This document shows positions 25,640 to 33,287 of a stretch of DNA of 34,700 nucleotides, one piece after another. The position numbers and the translations under genes were made by a program. The DNA comes from Acidobacteriota bacterium (lineage in GTDB: Bacteria > Acidobacteriota > Terriglobia > Terriglobales > Acidobacteriaceae): contig JAJXWS010000035.1 of NCBI GenBank assembly GCA_021781495.1, forward strand, positions 1 to 34,700, in the 5' to 3' direction. Under the pieces are notes generated by a model. It saw nothing but the letters and a program-made list of their open reading frames with translations, was not told the origin of the DNA and made no database searches. The first letter of the stretch is position 1. Every line of letters begins with the position of its first letter.

Positions 25640-26269
25640 CTAGGGAACTTCAACAAGCTCCATCTGGCCGTCGCGCCGGCGATGGAGGACATACAGGTTG
25701 CCCGCCTGGTTGCGGAAGACCAGCAGGTCGCGGTCGCGGAACTCGGTATCCTTCACGGCCTGCTCGATGGTCATGGGAGCCATGGCTATGGCTTCGCCGC
25801 TCTTCAGGATATGCGGCTCCACAATGGCCGGTTCCGCCGGGAAGGTGTGAGCCGGAATTGCGGTCTTGACCTTTCCCCGGGTAAGCCGTCCATTGCCGGC
25901 TGCCTCCTGCGGCTCCGCGGCGCGCGCCTTGGGCCGGGAGACAGGCGGCGCGGTCAGAACTTTTTCCGCCTTGGGCAGGCGCTTGCGCTCGTAGTTGCGG
26001 TCGCGGTAGCGCTGTGCCTGGTGCTCAGCATGGGCGACAGCCTGACGCAGTGCGGCTTCCAGACTGTCGGCCTCGCCTGCTGCTACAAACGTCTGGTGAC
26101 GCGCCTTTATGGTAAGCTCTGCAATCTGCAAATGCCTCTGCGCTCGAAAGATAATGCTGGCGCGGGCAGTTTTGCCCAGAATACGGGCGATGCGTTCCAT
26201 TCCCTCTTCGGCCTGCTCTCGCAGCGATTTCGGGACTCTTACTTTCCTGGCGGTGAACTCCACTTCCAT
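25640..26269 (-). CDS. hpf: Long-form ribosome hibernation promoting factor (HPF)
   Basis: HPF binds the 30S subunit and makes inactive 100S dimers in slow growth. The protein has 209 aa from the ATG at 26269, set by GGAGG 7 nt upstream. The N-domain (residues 1-100) has the S30AE pattern EFTARKVRVPKSLREQAEEGMERI…AELTIK. A linker of about 60 residues rich in Pro, Ala and Lys follows. The C-domain (about 163-207) reads MTIEQAVKDTEF…LLVFRNQAGNLYVLHRRRDGQMELVEV, matching the dimerising tail of long HPF. The E. coli protein at this genomic place is the short form without this tail. Its own promoter candidate (TGCTATAGA) lies about 60 bp upstream. Confidence 0.92.
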   Translation of the reverse strand: MEVEFTARKVRVPKSLREQAEEGMERIARILGKTARASIIFRAQRHLQIAELTIKARHQTFVAAGEADSLEAALRQAVAHAEHQAQRYRDRNYERKRLPKAEKVLTAPPVSRPKARAAEPQEAAGNGRLTRGKVKTAIPAHTFPAEPAIVEPHILKSGEAIAMAPMTIEQAVKDTEFRDRDLLVFRNQAGNLYVLHRRRDGQMELVEVP

Positions 26270-26326
26270 GGTCAGCCTCCGCACTACGTGTTTGCAACGC
26301 GGCTTCCCAGCCGTTGGACTCTGGAT

Positions 26327-26335
26327 TCTATAGCA
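26327..26335 (-). promoter_or_regulatory. Putative extended -10 promoter of hpf
   Basis: On the minus strand TG-C-TATAGA, about 60 bp before the hpf ATG and after the rpoN stop. The -35 region is poor. It would allow hpf to be expressed apart from rpoN. Confidence 0.4.
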
Positions 26336-26413
26336 TTTCCTCGCCGAGCGTAAGTGAATCTGCGCCGGCGAAATGGATTAGACGCTTGAAACCGGATTCT
26401 GTCCTTTTGCTGC

Positions 26414-28012
26414 CTAGCGCTTCCGCCGCTGATGGGTGGACGGGATGTTCATGTCCTCGCGATACTTGGCCACCGTGCGCCGCGTAATCTGGATCCCCTG
26501 GGTCTGCAGCATCGCGGCCAGGTGGTCGTCGGTCAGGGGACGGCGTGGGTCCTCGTCCTCGATCAGCTTGCGGACCTTGCGCTTCAGCACCAGCAGCGGG
26601 GTATCTGCACCCTCCGGCCCGGCGGCACCCTCTGAGAAGAAGAACCGCAGCTCGATTACGCCCTGCGGGGTATGCGCATACTTGTTGGCCACCGCGCGGC
26701 TCACCGTGGAGGGGTGCACGCCGATCTCCTCGGCCACCTCCTTGATCATCATGGGATGCAGCGCCTCAATGCCAAGCTCCAGAAAGTCCTGCTGGCGGCG
26801 CACAATCACTTCGCACGTGCGCAGAATCGTGCTCTTGCGCTGGGCGATGTTGCGCATGAGCTGAAGCGCCGACCGGAACCGCTCCTTGACGTACTCCTTG
26901 ACCTCTTTGTCCGTGCCCTCTGAGACGAGCATCCGCCGGTAGCGCTGGCTGAGCCGCAGGCTCGGCAGGTCCTCTTCGTTCATGCTCACAACCCACTCGC
27001 CGCCGCGCTTGGTGAACACCACGTCCGGCTCAATCAGCCTTGTCTGCTCGCGGTTGTAGAGGCGTCCCGGGCGCGGGTCCAGCGTGCGGATGAACTCGAC
27101 GCCCGCCTCCGCCTCCGCCGGCGTCACCTGCACGGCCCGGGCCAGATCCTTGGCGTCGCGCTTCAGCAGCAGGGGCAGGTGGTGGTCCACGATATGCGCC
27201 GCCACTTCCATGCTGCGGCGCCGCTGGTCCAGCTGAACCTCCGCCTCAGCGTGGAGGACGGAATGCGAGCCATCGGCCGTCTTCCCGGAAGTATGGCGCG
27301 CATCCAGCTGCGCCAGTTCGTGCTGCTGGGCGGCAATCTGGATCAGCAGGCACTCGCGCAGATCGCGCGCGCCCACCCCGGCCGGGTCCAGGTGCTGCAC
27401 CAGGTCAATGCCCCTTCGCACCAGGAGCAGCGCAGCGTCCTTGTCCAGTCCGCTGTTCTCTGAAAACTGCTGGAACACCTCCGCCAGTTCCTCATCGCTG
27501 GCCGCCAGGTAACCATCTTCGTTCAGGTTGCCGATGACGAACTCTGCCGCCTGCGACAGGGATTCATCCAGCGTCAGAGCTCCCAGCTGCCACGCCAGAT
27601 GATCGGACAGCGTTGTGGGCTGCGAGAGAAAGTTCTCAAACGAGGGCCTTTCGTTCTCCTCATACTCGGGCTGTGTGCGATATCCGGGGTCCAGGTACTC
27701 CTGAAAGTAGGAACCAAAGTCGATCTCGTTGAACGGATCCTTGGGGAGAGCCGCTGGTTCTTCCGCTCCACCCTCCAGATGCTCCAGCCGCTCTTCGCGC
27801 TCTTGCCGCTCCTGACGGCCGGCCACCTCATCCAGCATCGGAACCGATTCGTCAATCTCTTCCAGGACGGGGTTTTCCACCATCTCGGCATCGATCATCT
27901 CCTTCAGTTCGACCTTGTTGAGCGCAAGCACGCTCACCATCTGCATCAGGCCCGGTGTAAGGACCTGGCGTTGCGCGACCTTCAGGTTCAGTTTTGGTTG
28001 CAGCAGCGCCAT
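26414..28012 (-). CDS. rpoN: RNA polymerase sigma-54 factor
   Basis: Sigma-54 directs polymerase to -24/-12 promoters and needs AAA+ enhancer-binding activators. The protein has 532 aa. Region I (residues 1-50) begins MALLQPKLNLKVAQRQVLTPGLM and is Gln/Leu-rich; an acidic region II follows (about 55-115). The core-binding domain includes LAWQLGALTLDE and GVGARDLRECLLIQI. The DNA-binding part has EVAEEIGVHPSTVSRAVANKY, and the RpoN box is TRRTVAKYRE (about 510-519), differing from the usual ARRTVAKYRE only in its first residue. It ends in a basic tail. It lies between lptB and hpf as in Proteobacteria. The ATG at 28012 lacks a clear Shine-Dalgarno. Confidence 0.97.
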   Translation of the reverse strand: MALLQPKLNLKVAQRQVLTPGLMQMVSVLALNKVELKEMIDAEMVENPVLEEIDESVPMLDEVAGRQERQEREERLEHLEGGAEEPAALPKDPFNEIDFGSYFQEYLDPGYRTQPEYEENERPSFENFLSQPTTLSDHLAWQLGALTLDESLSQAAEFVIGNLNEDGYLAASDEELAEVFQQFSENSGLDKDAALLLVRRGIDLVQHLDPAGVGARDLRECLLIQIAAQQHELAQLDARHTSGKTADGSHSVLHAEAEVQLDQRRRSMEVAAHIVDHHLPLLLKRDAKDLARAVQVTPAEAEAGVEFIRTLDPRPGRLYNREQTRLIEPDVVFTKRGGEWVVSMNEEDLPSLRLSQRYRRMLVSEGTDKEVKEYVKERFRSALQLMRNIAQRKSTILRTCEVIVRRQQDFLELGIEALHPMMIKEVAEEIGVHPSTVSRAVANKYAHTPQGVIELRFFFSEGAAGPEGADTPLLVLKRKVRKLIEDEDPRRPLTDDHLAAMLQTQGIQITRRTVAKYREDMNIPSTHQRRKR

Positions 28013-28235
28013 ACAATCAGAGCTCGATTTCTAAAAAGTCCGAATTCAATATCGATCCAGAAGAATCGTCCGGAAGCGGCGACTCCACCCCTGAAGCTCT
28101 ATTGTTTCGGATGGGACCTAGAGTTTTCCAGATGTTCCGCTGTGAATATTCTGCGATCGTATGCCCTTTCCAGGGCATTGACACGACACAGAATCGGTTG
28201 TCATGCAAGGGCTGGCATTCCGTCAGGAGCGCGCA

Positions 28236-28964
28236 CTAGCCAAGCGAAAATCCTTCTCCCAGATAGACTCGGCGAACCTCCACGTCGTTACCGAGCTCGT
28301 GCGGCGTTCCGGTGCGAAAAATACGGCCTTCCGCAATGATATACGCCCGGTCCGTTACGCTCAGCGTCTCGCGGACGTTATGGTCCGTGATCAGGATGCC
28401 GATACCGCTGGCCTTCAGGTCAAAGATAATCTTCTGCAGCTCCAGCACGGCAATGGGGTCAATGCCGCTGAAGGGCTCGTCGAGCAGGATGAAGTTGGGC
28501 TGAATGCACAGGCTGCGGGCAATCTCCACGCGACGCCGCTCGCCGCCGGAGAGCGCGTACCCGCGCGTGGTGCGGATGTGCGCCAGGTTCAGCTGGTTAA
28601 TCAGCTTCTCAGCGCGCGCGCGCCGCTCGCGCAGGCCCAGCGGCTGCGCCTCCAGCACGGCCAGAATATTTTCTTCCACCGTGAGCTTGCGAAACACCGA
28701 GGGCTCCTGCGGCAGATAGCTGATGCCGAAGTTGCGCGCCCGCAGATACATGGGCACCCGCGTAATGTCGGTGTCGTCCACCATCACGCGGCCCGTCTCA
28801 GGAGCCACCAGGCCCACAATCATGTAGAAGCTCGTGGTCTTGCCCGCGCCATTCGGCCCCAGCAGCCCTACAACCTCTCCACGCGAAATCCGCAGGCTCA
28901 CTCCGCGGACCACCTGCCGCCCCTTGTATGTCTTGCCGATTCCTTCGGCGATCAATGTTTCCAT
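28236..28964 (-). CDS. lptB: LPS export ABC transporter ATPase LptB
   Basis: LptB powers extraction of LPS from the inner membrane through LptFG. The protein has 242 aa from the ATG at 28964, with GGAG 6 nt before it. Walker A is GPNGAGKTT (residues 36-44), the Q-loop is in [18 protein letters not shown], the signature is LSGGERRR (138-145), Walker B is [13 protein letters not shown] (158-170) and the switch histidine is in [10 protein letters not shown] (His195). The [15 protein letters not shown] string is characteristic of LptB rather than other ABC ATPases. It starts 23 bp after the lptC-lptA fusion, so they are surely co-transcribed. lptF and lptG are not in the window. Confidence 0.97.
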   Translation of the reverse strand: METLIAEGIGKTYKGRQVVRGVSLRISRGEVVGLLGPNGAGKTTSFYMIVGLVAPETGRVMVDDTDITRVPMYLRARNFGISYLPQEPSVFRKLTVEENILAVLEAQPLGLRERRARAEKLINQLNLAHIRTTRGYALSGGERRRVEIARSLCIQPNFILLDEPFSGIDPIAVLELQKIIFDLKASGIGILITDHNVRETLSVTDRAYIIAEGRIFRTGTPHELGNDVEVRRVYLGEGFSLG

Positions 28965-28987
28965 CAAGCTCTCCGGCGCTCTCGCGG

Positions 28988-31468
28988 TTACCGTGGCGCC
29001 GTTGTTTCCGTTACGGTCTTCCTGCCGTCACCTTCGACTCTGACGCTATCATCGTGGCTATTGAAAATCAAAGCCTGCCCCGTCACCGTGCCCTTGGCGG
29101 GATCAATCAACCGGGGCGGCGCGGCGGCTGTTCCGGTCAGCACAAACTCTCCGGAATCATTTGAGTAGACAAGCTTCTCTCCGGTGCCGCGCCGGCCCTG
29201 CGACGACACCTGCACGTGTCCGCTGGCGGTCATGGTGTCCACCTCCGCCGCGGCTCCGTTCCGGCCCGCGTGGTTGCCGGGGGGCAGCAGCGTCAGCTCC
29301 ACCTGGTTGGAAACCGTCGTGGAATCCGTGGTTTCCGCGGTCACGCCGCCCGTTACGCCGGCTCGCATCACGGCCTTGCGCTCCGCAGCCGAGTACTTCA
29401 GCTCCCCGCCATGCATGCGCACCACAGACGGCACCTCGGGCCTGCCCGGCCGCTGCGGCGCGGGAGCCGTCGCGCTCACCAGCACCACCCGCACCGGGTC
29501 CGCCGCGCTGGCCGTGCTCGCCACCAGCGTTTGCCGGGGCCGGTTCAGAACAATCACCGGAGCGGCAATCGAATTGGCCTGCTGCCACAGCCGCGCCTGC
29601 CCCTGGAAGATCACTTCGCCGCTGGACTGCCTCAGCTCCGCCTGGGCTGCAATGGCATGCGCGGGCCCCTGCCCGCCAAGGTCCGCCATGTGCTCGGAGG
29701 CGGGCGTGCTCCTGCGCGGCGCCTCATTCCCGTTCTGCTCGCCGAGCCAGGTCGCCTTCACATTGCCCCGGGCAAACGCATCGCCGGAAGCCTGCGAGAC
29801 GTCCACCTTGTCTGCCGCCAGTTGCAGGCCGCCGTCCTCCACCCGCGGATTGCCGATCAGGTGCAGCCACACTCCCGCGCCCTCGTAGTCGGCGCGCTGC
29901 GCCGTGGCGTGCATGGCCGCCGGAGCCGGCTGGCCCGCCCGCGCTGCCGGCTGCTGCACCAGCACCACGTTGCCCTGCACCATTGCCGACTGAATCTGCG
30001 CGGAGCCCTCCGCTCCTTTGGGCCTGCTGCCGGTGGGCTTGCTGCCGGCTGTCCGGCCCGCCGCCGGTGCAAAGTTGGCCACCAGCCGGTCGCCACTCAT
30101 GGTCTGGCGGCTGCCCGCGGACGTCGTCTCCTCCATGCTGGCGTGCCCGGTGCCTGTAATCGCAGTCAACTCGGAGCCCGCGCCGAACGTCCCCGTCACC
30201 TCGTCGGCCGACATCCGCGACGGCATCACCGGCCCGTTGCCGCGACGGCTCTCGCCCGTCACCACCACGCCGCCCGTGCCGTGGATGCTCGCCAGTTCCA
30301 CATGCCCACGCCCGGCGCTGCGAAACTCCAAATCCGCCAGCGGAGACTGCCACGTCCTGCGCGCCCAGGTTTGCACGCCGCCTGCCGTGCCCTGTTCCTC
30401 GCTGCTGATCTGCACGCCGCGCTCCAGATGCGCCTGGCGCAGCACGCCGTCGCTGCTGAACTGCAGTTGCATGGTGGGAGCCGCGCCGTGCAGCTTCTGG
30501 CCGTTGGCGTCGGAGTCCATCGTCACGCCGCCGCTCAGCAGTCCCTTCTGCGGCTGGTTGTGGACATCAAACGCAAGTGTGCCCTCCGGGGCCGTCATCC
30601 TGCCGCCCGCCGCCGTCTGCAGTTGAATGCCGTTCGTGGCGTCCAGCTGCTGCGCGGAGCCATCGTCGCGAAACAGAATCGTCGCCTCCTGCGCCTGCGC
30701 CGTACCGCCCGGATAACTGGCCCTGGCCGCGGACAGGCGGCAGATCTGGTCGCCGCGCTCAAACACCGCATGCTCGGCCAGCAACTCCATCGGCTGCCCG
30801 CCGCGCTGCATCTTCAGCTGCACAGCCCGGTTCAGCACCAGGTGGCCTTCCTCGGCTTTGTACAAGGCGCCCACCGCGCTGCCGCTGCCCTGCGCCAGGC
30901 GAAACTCCACCCGCTCGTCGGTCGTCGCCACGCCGCTGTTCTGGTTAAACACCAGGCCGCTGGTCTCCACATGCACCTCGCCGCTCGCGGCTGTCCGCGC
31001 CGCCGCAGCCAGCGGATGCTGCTTGTCCTCCAGCGCATGGCTGGGCGTTGCCTTGGGTGCAATGGCGGGAGCCACTCCGGGGCGCGTCAGCGTGATCTCC
31101 ACCGGCCCCGCAGCCCTGGCGATGCCCGCCTTGGTGTCGTACTCAAACTCACTGCCTTCAATACGATCCACGCGGCTGCCGTCTTCGCCGTACAGCTCAA
31201 TCTGCACATCGTGCAGCAGCGCCTTGCCTTCCTTCAGCTGCACCACCTTGGAGGCGTGAATCTTGAACAGCGTATGCCCGCCGTGCGCCTGCGTATACGT
31301 CAGCCCGCTGAAGTCCTGCTGGATATTCCCCGCCAGCCTGCTGGGCAGATCCTTGCGGCTGAACGGGCTCTTCCACTTGCCAATGGCCAGGAACACGGCA
31401 ATCGCCACCACCAGCAGCACGCCTGCCGCCAGAATCAGTGTTCGCAGCCGTTCAATGGTGAGTCGCAC
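28988..31468 (-). CDS. LptC-LptA (OstA) fusion protein of the LPS export bridge
   Basis: The protein has 826 aa from a GTG at 31468. One N-terminal TM helix (about residues 8-30, [20 protein letters not shown]) anchors it. The LptC-like part (about 40-220) has [24 protein letters not shown] and [21 protein letters not shown]. The rest is periplasmic beta-rich sequence with LptA/OstA repeat features: [41 protein letters not shown] and, at the C-terminus, [10 protein letters not shown]…[17 protein letters not shown]…[15 protein letters not shown]. coli uses separate LptC (191 aa) and LptA (185 aa); here both roles appear on one chain with extra repeats, which could build much of the bridge. lptB follows by 23 bp; an unknown gene precedes by 3 bp. 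Fused forms are probably widespread in this phylum. Confidence 0.88.
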   Translation of the reverse strand: MRLTIERLRTLILAAGVLLVVAIAVFLAIGKWKSPFSRKDLPSRLAGNIQQDFSGLTYTQAHGGHTLFKIHASKVVQLKEGKALLHDVQIELYGEDGSRVDRIEGSEFEYDTKAGIARAAGPVEITLTRPGVAPAIAPKATPSHALEDKQHPLAAAARTAASGEVHVETSGLVFNQNSGVATTDERVEFRLAQGSGSAVGALYKAEEGHLVLNRAVQLKMQRGGQPMELLAEHAVFERGDQICRLSAARASYPGGTAQAQEATILFRDDGSAQQLDATNGIQLQTAAGGRMTAPEGTLAFDVHNQPQKGLLSGGVTMDSDANGQKLHGAAPTMQLQFSSDGVLRQAHLERGVQISSEEQGTAGGVQTWARRTWQSPLADLEFRSAGRGHVELASIHGTGGVVVTGESRRGNGPVMPSRMSADEVTGTFGAGSELTAITGTGHASMEETTSAGSRQTMSGDRLVANFAPAAGRTAGSKPTGSRPKGAEGSAQIQSAMVQGNVVLVQQPAARAGQPAPAAMHATAQRADYEGAGVWLHLIGNPRVEDGGLQLAADKVDVSQASGDAFARGNVKATWLGEQNGNEAPRRSTPASEHMADLGGQGPAHAIAAQAELRQSSGEVIFQGQARLWQQANSIAAPVIVLNRPRQTLVASTASAADPVRVVLVSATAPAPQRPGRPEVPSVVRMHGGELKYSAAERKAVMRAGVTGGVTAETTDSTTVSNQVELTLLPPGNHAGRNGAAAEVDTMTASGHVQVSSQGRRGTGEKLVYSNDSGEFVLTGTAAAPPRLIDPAKGTVTGQALIFNSHDDSVRVEGDGRKTVTETTAPR

Positions 31469-31471
31469 GCG

Positions 31472-32083
31472 TCAGTTCCCCAGGCCGAGCCGTGCCGTCA
31501 GCCGTTGCGCCAGGCTCTCGCCCATCTCGCTCCACAGCAGGCGCGCCGTCGCGCCGGAACCCTTCTCGATCGCAGCCGTCAGTTCCACCAGTTGCCGCAC
31601 ATTCTCTTCCACGTGCCGGGCGGCGGTGGCGTCCAGTTCCATCTCTTCGTCGAGAAACGCCGCGTCCGTGCCGAACTCCACGCGGATGTGCCCGTCCTGT
31701 TCGTAGGCGCCCTCGTCAAACAGCGGGCCAAAGCCGATGACGCGCACCAGCCGCGGCTCGCGCGCCCAGCGCGGGTCCAGATTCGGCGCCGTCTCCAGCT
31801 CCCACAGGCTCCATCCAATCTGGAACTCGTAGGCGTAGTCCTCGTGCAGCAGCTCCAGCGCGTCTTCCACGGCCTGCCGCGGCTCCGCACCGCGCTCGCC
31901 CCGGCCATACACGCGCTGAAACACCGGCGACTCGCTCCAGTTAACGGGCCACACCGTGGCGGCATACACGCGAGCATCGCCACCATGCACGGCAAACGCT
32001 CCCAGCACGGCGGTCAGCTTGTCGGCCAGTCCCGCCAGCCGCAGATTCGGATACCAAAGACTCAGATACAGTGCGTCAGACAT
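31472..32083 (-). CDS. Conserved-looking protein of unknown function, first gene of the lpt-rpoN block
   Basis: The protein has 203 aa starting MSDALYLSLWYPNLRLAGLAD. I do not recognise a family. It is acidic and probably soluble: no signal peptide and no TM. Visible features are an aromatic-rich stretch near residues 85-95 (EFQIGWSLWELE), RVIGFGPLFDEGAYEQDGHIRVEFG around 115-140, and an amphipathic helical C-terminus (VRQLVELTAAIEKGSGATARLLWSEMG). It ends 3 bp before the lptC-lptA GTG, so the two are very likely translated from one mRNA, which argues for a role near LPS export or for regulation of it. TACAAT 8 nt before the ATG and no real Shine-Dalgarno suggest a leaderless transcript. Confidence 0.8.
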   Translation of the reverse strand: MSDALYLSLWYPNLRLAGLADKLTAVLGAFAVHGGDARVYAATVWPVNWSESPVFQRVYGRGERGAEPRQAVEDALELLHEDYAYEFQIGWSLWELETAPNLDPRWAREPRLVRVIGFGPLFDEGAYEQDGHIRVEFGTDAAFLDEEMELDATAARHVEENVRQLVELTAAIEKGSGATARLLWSEMGESLAQRLTARLGLGN

Positions 32084-32091
32084 CTCTCTTG

Positions 32092-32097
32092 ATTGTA
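32092..32097 (-). promoter_or_regulatory. Candidate -10 element heading the lptCA-lptB-rpoN block (TACAAT)
   Basis: On the minus strand TACAAT lies 8 nt before the ATG at 32083. The -35 match 17 bp upstream is weak (TCTGCA). If used, the mRNA would start at or within two bases of the ATG. Confidence 0.4.
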
Positions 32098-32141
32098 GAC
32101 GCGCGCGCCTCGGTTGCAGATGCGTTCCGCCTTAAGCCGTG

Positions 32142-32147
32142 TACACT
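32142..32147 (+). promoter_or_regulatory. Candidate -10 element for the MetX-like gene (TACACT)
   Basis: TACACT ends 7 nt before the ATG at 32155. The TTGCAG at 32114-32119 is 22 bp away, too far for a normal -35. It is divergent from the TACAAT at 32092-32097 in a 71-bp gap. Confidence 0.35.
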
Positions 32148-32154
32148 CTTTGCC

Positions 32155-33216
32155 ATGCAGAAAACAGGCTACCGATTCCTTGCCGCGGCTTTCCTCGTGC
32201 TCCTGTTCCTTGGCGGCAGCTTTCTTGTCAGCCGCGCCACGCCGCCTGCCCCCGGCGCGCAGCAGTTCGCTGACCTGGGCATCTGCGCGCTCGCCAACGG
32301 CCAGCAGATTACGGGCTGTCGCCTCGGTTACCGCACCTGGGGCACGCTCAACGCCGACCGCTCCAACGCCGTGCTGTTCCCCACCTGGTTCTCCGGCAAC
32401 AGCTCGGACATCGCGGGCCTGGTCGGCGCCAGCGGCCTCGTCGATCCCAGCCGCTACTTCGTCATCGCCGTGGACGCGCTGGGCGACGGCGTCTCCAGTT
32501 CGCCCTCCAACTCTGCCACGCAGCCCGGCCCGCTCTTTCCCGCCTTCACCACGCGCGACATGGTCAACGCCGAGTACCGCCTGGCCACCGAAACCCTGCA
32601 CCTGAAGCACCTGCACGCCGTGATGGGCATCTCCATGGGCGGCATGCAGACCTTTGAGTGGATGGTGAACTACCCCGCCTTCCTGGACGAGGCCATTCCC
32701 ATCGTCGGCTCCACGCGGCTCACCGGCTACGACCTGCTGCTGTGGCACTCCGAGGAGGACGCCCTGCGCGCCGATCCCGCCTGGCGAGCTGGCCACTACG
32801 CCCAGTCGCCGCCCCTTGGCGCCGTGCAGATACTGCACCAGATGAACCTGACCACACCCGCCAACTACGCGCGGACTCACCCGCCGGAAAAGTTCGCAGC
32901 CGACTATGCCGGATACTTCTCCAAAGGCATTCAGCCCTTTGATGCCAACGACTGGCTGGCGCAACTGGAGGCCATGATTCACCACGACGCCGCCCACGGC
33001 GGCTCGCTGGACGATGCAGCCAGGCAGGTGAAGGCGCGCGTCTTGGTCGTCGTTGCCGCGCAGGACCACATGGTCAACCCCAAACCCGCGCTGGACTTTG
33101 CCGCGCAGATCGGCGCAAAGACGCTGGTGCTTCAGTCCGACTGCGGCCACCTCTCGCCCGGCTGCGAAGCCGACAAGCTCGACCCCGCTGTCCGCGCATT
33201 TCTCGACGGCAAATAA
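32155..33216 (+). CDS. Secreted/anchored alpha/beta hydrolase, homoserine O-acetyltransferase (MetX)-like
   Basis: The protein has 353 aa from the ATG at 32155. Residues 6-27 are a hydrophobic signal peptide or anchor (FLAAAFLVLLFLGG). The rest follows the MetX fold: GYRTWGTLNADRSNAVLFPTW, the nucleophile elbow GISMGGMQTFEWM (Ser160), QDHMVNP with the likely acid Asp near 300, and DCGHLSPGCE with the catalytic His near 333. True MetX is cytosolic and has GGSMGGMQ; the export signal and absence of methionine genes nearby make homoserine acetylation unlikely, and an esterase or acyltransferase acting in the periplasm is a better guess. Single gene: divergent from the lpt block and followed by a strong hairpin shared with convergent glyS. 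Confidence 0.88.
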   Translation: MQKTGYRFLAAAFLVLLFLGGSFLVSRATPPAPGAQQFADLGICALANGQQITGCRLGYRTWGTLNADRSNAVLFPTWFSGNSSDIAGLVGASGLVDPSRYFVIAVDALGDGVSSSPSNSATQPGPLFPAFTTRDMVNAEYRLATETLHLKHLHAVMGISMGGMQTFEWMVNYPAFLDEAIPIVGSTRLTGYDLLLWHSEEDALRADPAWRAGHYAQSPPLGAVQILHQMNLTTPANYARTHPPEKFAADYAGYFSKGIQPFDANDWLAQLEAMIHHDAAHGGSLDDAARQVKARVLVVVAAQDHMVNPKPALDFAAQIGAKTLVLQSDCGHLSPGCEADKLDPAVRAFLDGK

Positions 33217-33230
33217 TCCGCAACCCACCC

Positions 33231-33268
33231 AAACGCATCGGGGACCGGCCATGCCGGTCCCCGCGTTT
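33231..33268. terminator. Bidirectional terminator between MetX-like gene and glyS
   Basis: GGGGACCGGC (33240-33249) pairs with GCCGGTCCCC (33253-33262) around CAT, and AAACGC (33231-33236) pairs with GCGTTT (33263-33268). The short A and T runs on the two sides let it act in both directions. Confidence 0.75.
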
Positions 33269-33287
33269 GCTTCCGCCTGCGCTGCGA

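Noticed and set aside
29216-32092. A 958-codon open frame antisense to the lptC-lptA fusion and the unknown gene
   Set aside because: Its translation is Arg/His/Ala-rich with no domain, as expected for the opposite strand of a GC-rich gene; the minus-strand frame has clear LptC/LptA features.
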